A DNA stretch of 64,000 nucleotides. It comes from Humulus lupulus. Taxonomy: Eukaryota > Streptophyta > Magnoliopsida > Rosales > Cannabaceae. This document shows positions 57,701 through 64,000 of this stretch, in pieces. Numbering within the stretch: the stretch's first letter is position 1; the number at the start of each line of letters is the position of its first letter. Where the stretch lies: positions 87,280,888 to 87,344,887 of the forward strand of contig NC_084796.1 in assembly GCF_963169125.1 (NCBI RefSeq), in the 5' to 3' direction. The translations under genes and the position numbers were made by a program. Under the pieces are notes generated by a model. That model was not told the origin of the DNA. It saw only the letters and a list, made by a program, of their open reading frames with translations, and ran no database searches.

Positions 57701-59456
57701 TTTTAGGAGTTACAAAATCATTTGGGAGGGGTTTGGAACCGTTTGGAAAAACAACACATTTTTTAGTGCTGAAAATGGTCGGTGGCCGCGGCCACAGGCC
57801 AAAAACTGACCATTTTTTCAGTTTTTTCAATCTTTGTTGAACGGCTCAAAAAACCCAAATAACTCTCAAATCTAATTTTTAATTCCATATTAATCCAATT
57901 AAACATTGGTAACAGCCATGGGGTTAGTGGAATTTGAAATTCAAAGGGTGTCTCTAAACTCTATAAATAGGAGCCTATAGCTCACTTGTAAGACACAATA
58001 TTTCTATCCATTAGAGCACTTGGCTAGAAACACCTTGAGGCTTGATAATTCCAGAAAGCTTTTCCAATATCTGTGAGAGATCCCTTAGTGCTTGAGTTAG
58101 GGGGAAATAAGCTTTTGGACAAAGGTTTCAAACCTTGTTCAAGTTGGTGATCCCCAACACTCTTCACTTTAGTTGTGTGAGTGAGAGTTTATTGTTTTTA
58201 TTCTTGTTCTTATTTTCTTCCATTTGGTTTTCTACTATTTCTTCTTGTTCTATTTACTTGTACCTTTTGTTTAAAAGTTTTAATCCTTTTATTTCCTTTT
58301 GTTCAAACACTTGTAGTTTATTTGTATCTTTTGTAATAGAGTTGTATTTTCTATTTCTATCATCTTACATCTCCTTCTCCTTTTATTTGTAATTTTCAGT
58401 TATAGAGTCGTAACTCTTTTTAAATCAGTCATTATTATTTGTAAGATATTGCATAGAGTTGTAATATTATTATCAATTTCCATTGAGGCAAATTTATATT
58501 TTCCTAACACCATTTGCTCCATCTAGCCGCGAGGTGATGGAGCCTCTAGTTTCAGGGAGAGTCATTTAAATAACGACCCCACTCTCCGCAGAGCTTCTCC
58601 AAGGATTGGCGGGGTCCTTGTGCAACATGCCCCACCGCCACTTCGCTCGTTGTGGCAGTGAAAATGACATATCACTGATATTTTCCAGCCGCCACATCTC
58701 CCTGAGGGTATGGCTCAAACATCTTTAACTCCCATTTTTTTGAGCTAACAAGTATTGTTCTTGTGCAGAGTGCAGCCTTCAACCAGCGGTTTGGGGACAT
58801 CGTGACCATGGGGTCCTTCGAGCTGAAGGAGGAGATGGCTCAACTCAAGGAGATCGCGGTCCCACTGGTGGAGCACTCACTACTCCCGAAAGACTTTGAG
58901 GATCTCAATGCCCGACCCTTAGAGTTGGAGACTCGACTGGCCATGGAGCAGTCAAAGGTGTCATCTCTCAAGGAAATTTCCTCAAAGTTGTTGGAAGATG
59001 CCGCGAGTCAAACCCGTTCCATGGAGGAGGCCAAAGACAAGTTGTCGGCGGAGCTGACAGCTGTTCGGGAGGAACTCCGCCTGAGCTACGTGGAGTCCTC
59101 GGCTCATGCCACAGAGCTGGACAGAGTCCAAGAGGAGGTTGTTAAGGCCACACAAGAAGATGCGCACGTCACATCTCATGTCGAGAACTTTAGGCTATGA
59201 GCAGAGTTAGAGAGGGATCTCAATGTGATAGCAGATGACACCCTGTTTGTGGCGTGGCAAAGCAACAGGGACATGGACATGGACCTGTCATTCACTTAGG
59301 AGCCCAGCATGGGGATGATGCTCGAGGAGCATCTTCGTGCCAAGGAGGCCAAAGCAGCTCAGGAAAAGGAAGCCACGGTGGCCGGCCGTACTCCCGAGGT
59401 GGATCCTGTCATCAAGGTGGTGACAGAAGTTCCTCTGGGCGAGGCCCCGAAGTGAT
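54721..59456 (+). pseudogene. Element C accessory gene (antisense to its element), broken
   Basis: A TATA box (TATAAAAC, 54721-54728) and leader, then coding pieces. An exon opens at about 55332 (MPKELQQLYKQ, acceptor TTTCAG). The Transposase_28-like domain lies near 55700-56046 (SPAEILYIYSF, then LLLDFTRVG before GTAAGT). Further pieces are about 56129-56784, a Pro-rich linker 56949-57409 continued after the solo LTR at 58515, and a coiled coil 58763-59200 with the C-terminal VAWQSNRDMDMDL motif. The last stop is near 59456. In-frame stops (near 55453 and 55987, and at 59198) and frameshifts show decay. The order matches the A and B genes. No pol is visible. Confidence 0.72.
57410..58509 (+). 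repeat. Solo LTR, probably Ty1/copia (1100 bp)
   Basis: Starts TGCTATATTATTTT, ends TTTTCCTAACA, TSD CCATT at 57405-57409 and 58510-58514. A strongly AT-rich start, a TATA box (TATAAATA) at 57962-57969 and a T-rich R/U5 region are typical of plant copia LTRs; the superfamily is a guess. Removing it restores the frame of the accessory gene (RPQSPFA/PSSREVMEP). Confidence 0.82.
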
Positions 59457-59972
59457 TTTATTTCCCTTTCCTTGTTTAAGTAGGCCTGCGTTCCTTTGTT
59501 TACTGGGGTACATACAATTAAATGCTCGAGCCCCCGAGCTCAATTGTAAAGGGAAATTTAAGTTTTTATGCTTATTGAGGTGTCCTAAATAAAAAAAAAA
59601 TGTTAGGCCTTCTGATCATTTCAAAAAAATGCCAAATATTTTGACAATACCCAAAATACCCATCCCATAATTTTTCTCATCACTTCCACTTCTCTCTTCC
59701 CTCTCTCTCCCTCAACCCATTCCTTTCAACTCTCTCTCTAGAAAAAAAAATCCATAGGCAAGGTAAAATATAAGAGAACTCAAAGTAATGAAAAGTATTC
59801 CTCATTTAGAACACTAAAATACTACATTTTGAACTAATTTGGGCATAATTTTTGGTTTTTTTTGTGATTTTTTTTCAGATCTGAAACTTTGAAATCTGTA
59901 GAAAATCGATGTGGTTTGATGGTGGTTCAATGGTGCTCAATGCCATCTCGATGGGGCATTCAAAATCAAGAT

Positions 59973-62413
59973 TGTAACATCCTAAATTACCTAATAAGAT
60001 TTAGGGCATTGATTAGAGGGCCAAGATGGAAAATTATGGAAATGATGTGATTATGTGATATATATATGTGTATCAATATATGAATATGTGAGTTATATTA
60101 TAATATGACTTAATATGCATGTTTATGTGTATTAAATATGCATGTGGGCCCATTTCTGATTAAAAGGGAAATTTTCGTAATTTGGCCCGTTATGGGTATA
60201 TTTGGCATATATGTGATATATGTGTGGGACCACATTATTATGTGGATATATTTGGGTTACTCAGCACAAGACAATCCTAAGGAGCAAGCTAGTGGGAAAG
60301 TCACAGCGAGACCCATACTTGACTCGGTGTGAGTCAAGGGATAGATTGAGTATTTAATATATTACCGGGTTATTGGGTAATGGGAATGATTATTTGATGA
60401 TATATTGGAAGTTAGTGAGATCATGAGGGAATTCTGGGAATTTTGATTATTTTACCCTCGGGGGTGTTTTTGGGACCCCGAGCATTTGGATTTGCTTGAG
60501 GTTACTTAAGCTCGAAGTAACTTGTCATAAATAAAAAGAACGTCCGGTTACGTTCTCTCTCTCTCTATCTCTCCCGTTCTCTTTTTGACGCTCGTTCACA
60601 TTTTTGAAGGAAACTCGAGTTTTAGAACTCGGGTTCAAGCAAGGATCGAGTCATGAAGATTTTAGGGAAGATTAGAAGCTTATTAGCTGGAGGATTTAGC
60701 GAGAAACGACTTAATCAGAGGTTATCGCATGGGATTCAAAATCAGGATCGTGCTTGAGGGTCGTTTATTGGTAACCTGTGCTTGGACCAAAGGTAAGAAA
60801 ACTGCACCAAGTATGTGATACATGTGATTCTGGTGTGGCCTAAATGTTGAATATAGAATTGATTAGAGCTTGAGTCTTTGTAAATGTGCATGATTATGAT
60901 TATGCTTGTGATTATTGATTAAGCATGCTGAATGCTTTATATATGGATAATTGACATATGATATATGCCTGTTTGCATTATCTTATTGAGAAAGGCTTGA
61001 TTTATTTGTCAAGGTTGATAATAGCACTGAGCGTTGGTAAAATAGCATTGACTTATTAGTCAAAGGCAGCAGTAGCGCGCTGAGCGCTGGTCGTTTGGAT
61101 TAGGCTAACCAGAAGCGCCAGGTACGCTTAAACAGAGGATAAGACTAAAGGATCTGGGGTGACTTATTAGTCCCATATTCTAGCATTGACTTATTAGTCA
61201 AGAACAGCCTTAGCACGTTGAGTGCTGGTCAGCGCATTATACGTTTAAACAGAGGATAGGACCAAGGGATCTGGGGTGACTTATTAGTCCCATATCCTAG
61301 CATTGACTTATTAGTCAAGAATGACCGTAGCACGTTGAGTGATGGTTAGCGCATTATATGCTTAAACAGAGGATAAGACCAAGGGATTCGGGGTGACTTA
61401 TTAGTCCCATATCCTAGCATTGACTTATTAGTCAAGAACAACCTTAGCACGTGGAGTGCTGGTCAGCGCCAGGTACGCTTATACAGAGGATAAGGCTAAG
61501 GGACTCGAGGTGACTTATTAGTCCCATATCCTAGCATTAACTTATAAGCCAAGGATGGCATTAGCATGGTGAGTGTTGGCGTAATGCATTGACTTATTAG
61601 TCAAGGACAACATTAGCACGGTGAGTGCTGGTCGTAAAACATTGACTTAATAGTCAAGGATGGCATTAGCATGGTGAGTGCTGGTCGTAAGGCATTGACT
61701 TATTAGTCAAGCATGGAAATAGCGCGAAGCGCTAGTCCATATGATTTAGCCTAACCAAGAGCGCATTATATGCTTTATCGATCTATTGGTCGGAGAAAAC
61801 TTAGCACCAAGTGCGCTAGAGGACCCCAAAGCTGGTTATACAGAGGACCCCAGGTTGACTCTATGGTCATCTGATCACAGCTGCAAGCCCCAGAATGATT
61901 CCACAATCATTTATTTGTACCTGCATGCATGCATGAGTAGGGTTATTACTGCTAGGCATGCTTATTATGATTTGGTAACATGTTATTAATTGCTTATGAG
62001 CATGTTTGAGTTTTCTTGCTGAGCCTCGGCTCACAGGTGCTATGTGGTGCAGGTAAAGGGAAAAGAAAGTTGGACCATCCTTGAACTGGAGAGCTTAGGT
62101 GACAATGTGTACATATGTGGTTCCTCAACCACCACGGCTGAGGGTTTAAGGAGGAACTAGAGTCGAACCCTATTTTGTCGCTTAGATCGGCAAGTTGTAA
62201 CTCTTTTATTGTAATCAACCTTTCAAATGTATTTTGGGATCCCATGTATACAGTAAACATTTTAGTGAAACGTTTTTATCTTTGACCAAAAATTTTAACC
62301 CTAAATCGTTAATCACGTTTAGTTACACAATTATGGCCAAAATGAATCGTTTAGCTAGTTTAGCACTATTTAAAATATATAGTGTAACGGTCCCTGGGTA
62401 GTAGGGCGTTACA
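59973..62413 (+). repeat. Solo LTR (2441 bp) in the left arm of the foldback element
   Basis: Starts TGTAACATCC, ends GTAGGGCGTTACA, perfect TSD AAGAT at 59968-59972 and 62414-62418. It carries AGGTAAGAAAACTGCACC at 60792, CTTGCTGAGCCTCGGCTCAC at 62017 and GTGCAG/GTAAAGGG after it. It is closest in layout to the 1-893 copy. It also holds the W-box array at 61048-61710. Confidence 0.92.
61048..61710. repeat. Tandem array of inverted W-box pairs in the solo LTR
   Basis: TTGACTTATTAGTCAA, two W-box cores (TTGACT) in opposite orientation around TATT, occurs at 61048, 61186, 61303, 61420, 61589 and 61695, with one-base variants at 61642 and weaker forms at 61537 and 60998. A sister form GTGACTTATTAGTCCC recurs at about 61160, 61276, 61393 and 61510. 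Spacing is 117 bp in the middle and 53 bp at the end. W-boxes are the known targets of WRKY factors; binding here is inference. Confidence 0.85.
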
Positions 62414-63845
62414 AAGATGTTCATGAAAAAATCGATGTTGCTCGATGGTGCTCGATGCGATTCTTGCAAGATACGTAATTTTCCACTCCAGTGTCCGTTT
62501 AGGGTGATTTTTTTTATTTTGGGTATTTTTTTCAAGATCTACACATTAGAGATGTGTATATACACATTTGGGAAATGTAAATCTTGAAGAAAAAAAATGT
62601 AAGATGCAAAAAATACCTTATGTTCAAGATATGTTTTGCTATGTTTTCAAGTTCTAAACTTTGAAAATGTGTATGTGAACATCTAAAATGTGTAGATCTA
62701 AAAAAATACCCAAAATAAAAAAAAAATCACCCCAAATGGACACCCGAGTGAAAAATTATGTCTCTTACATGAATTTCATCGAACCACCATCGAGTAACGT
62801 CAATTTTTTCAAGAATATTCTTATTTTGAAGGCCTCATCGAGCACCATCGAGCAACAATCGAGCAAAGTCAATTTTCTAAAGATGTCAGAGTTTCAAATG
62901 TGAAAAATAACTCAAAAATCATGCCCAACTCGATGGTTTCATGATAGTGTTCGATGCCAACTCGATGGGAATTAAAAATCAAGATTTTCATGAAAAAATT
63001 CACGTTGCTCGATGGTGGTTCGATGGTTGCTTGATGGTGGTTTAATGTTGGTTTGATGCAATTCTAGTAAGAGACAATTTTTCACTCGGGTGTCCGTTTG
63101 GGGTGATTTTTATTTATTTTTGATATTGAGATCTACGCATTTTAGATGTTCATATACACATTTTCAAAGTTTAGAACTTGAAAACATACCAAAACATATC
63201 TTGAACATAAGGTATGTTTTGCATTTTGCATTTTTTTTCAAGATTTACATTTCACAAATGCGTATATACACATCTCAAACGTGTAGATCTTGAAAAAATA
63301 CCCAAAATAAAATAAAATAAAAAATCACCCCAAACGGACATTGAGTGAAAAATTACATATCTTACAAGAATCGCATCGAGCACCATCGAACCACCATCGA
63401 GCAACATCGATTGTTTCATGAAATCTTGATTTTGAAGGCCCCATCAAGCTGGCATTAAGCACCATCGAACCACGTTGATTTTCTGCAGATTTCAAAGTTT
63501 CATATTTGAAAAAAAAAATTGCAAAACAAACCCAAAAATCATGCCCAGATCAATTCAAAATGCAATATTTTAGTGTTCTAAGTGAGGAATACTTGCCATT
63601 ACATTGAGTTCTCTTATATTTTACCTTAACCATGAATTTTTTTTTTCTAGAGAGAGAGTTGAGAGGAATGGGTTGAGGGAGAGAGAGGGAAGAGGGAAGA
63701 TCAAGTGGATGGGAAAAATTATGGGAGGGGTATTTTGGGTATTGTCAAAAGAATTGGCATTTTTTAACAAATGATTTAAATGCCTAGCCTTTTTTTGACT
63801 TAGAACCCCTCATTAAGCATAAAAACTCAAATTTCCCATTGTAAA

Positions 63846-64000
63846 TACCTTTTAACCTCTGCAGCATGCACTAATTTTCTTACCATTATTGTTTTTTTTA
63901 TTAACATGCTAACATATAGTAATTATGCAATTTGGTCTCATTAGTTTAGTTGGGTTTTCACACCACTCAATGTAATCGTTACGCCACAAGAGACGGAAAC
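63846..64000. other. Right flank, no feature recognised
   Basis: Short AT-rich stretch after the second ATTGTAAA copy. It should continue element C or its host DNA, but I see no motif that decides. Confidence 0.4.

Larger units (their letters stand above)
59551..63837. mobile_element. Long-inverted-repeat MULE or foldback element
   Basis: The left end GGGAAATTTAAGTTTTTATG and the right end (minus strand GGGAAATTTGAGTTTTTATG) start inverted arms that stay recognisable for more than 400 bp. An exact 8-bp TSD ATTGTAAA lies at 59543-59550 and 63838-63845. Without its inserted LTR the element is about 1.84 kb. The interior is two tandem copies of a palindromic core rich in CTCGATGGTG and TCACCCCAAA words. 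It has no coding capacity. Ends beginning with G and an 8-bp duplication suit a TIR-MULE. hAT is less likely because of the long arms. Confidence 0.82.

Noticed and set aside
57401..58518. DNA transposon with a 9-bp TSD (CCATTTGCT)
   Set aside because: The nine matching bases arise because the LTR starts with TGCT, like the target. The TG...CA ends, TATA box and 5-bp TSD CCATT fit a solo LTR better.
61048..61710. CRISPR-like array (short palindromic repeats with spacers)
   Set aside because: The host is a plant, the spacers are themselves repeated and similar to each other, and the array lies inside an LTR.

Overview
This is a repeat-dense piece of a plant nuclear genome, most likely a eudicot. 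The signs are spliced genes with GT/AG introns, Ty3/gypsy elements of the plant-only Tat type (pol with a second RNase H), large LTRs whose primer-binding site is complementary to initiator-Met tRNA, a Cassandra-type TRIM carrying a 5S rRNA-like segment in its LTRs, MULE DNA transposons and a hAT-type MITE. No species can be fixed from sequence alone. I see one ordinary host gene, a seven-coding-exon coiled-coil protein at 24475-26881. Nearly everything else is transposon. Boundaries were placed by eye from TG...CA ends, inverted ends and target-site duplications (TSDs), and may be off by a few bases.

Region 1 (1-22035): a Mutator-like element (MULE) broken by nested insertions. A partial LTR (1-893) abuts it. 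Its transposase is a pseudogene in three blocks (976-2179, 13909-14982, 19586-20454). The first gap is Tat element A (2180-13903, TSD TTTAG). The second is a solo LTR (14983-19585, TSD TGTGA) that itself holds a second solo LTR (16632-18918, TSD TGTAC). A convergent two-exon gene for a GRF-zinc-finger membrane protein (21685-21070, minus strand) looks intact. Further MULE-like debris fills 21880-23222.

Region 2 (23222-29472): the coiled-coil gene, AT-rich intergenic DNA and a hAT-type MITE (28215-28777).

Region 3 (29473-53407): a Russian-doll block. Non-autonomous LTR element D (29473-53407) contains solo LTR F (30160-32385, TSD TCGAC) and a minus-strand solo LTR E (32831-33342 plus 50877-52643). 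E is split by Tat element B (33343-50876). B contains solo LTR G inside its integrase (39717-40875), a Cassandra TRIM (45257-46075) and a 5' piece of a large LTR element with its Met-tRNA primer site (46082 to about 49600).

Region 4 (53408-64000): a minus-oriented Tat-type element C, of which an LTR (53629-54349) and the plus-strand accessory gene are visible. It is interrupted by a copia-like solo LTR (57410-58509, TSD CCATT) and followed by a long-inverted-repeat MULE or foldback element (59551-63837, 8-bp TSD ATTGTAAA). That element was itself hit by a solo LTR (59973-62413, TSD AAGAT) carrying an array of inverted W-box pairs.

The strongest system-level observation is that the three independent Tat elements A, B and C all carry the same multi-exon accessory gene antisense to pol, beginning close to the 3' LTR. 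It has a Transposase_28-like domain, a basic or acidic linker, a coiled coil and a conserved aromatic C-terminal motif. A and B are full of nonsense and frameshift changes in gag-pol, many of the CAG>TAG, CAA>TAA or CGA>TGA type, so none of the retroelements looks autonomous today.
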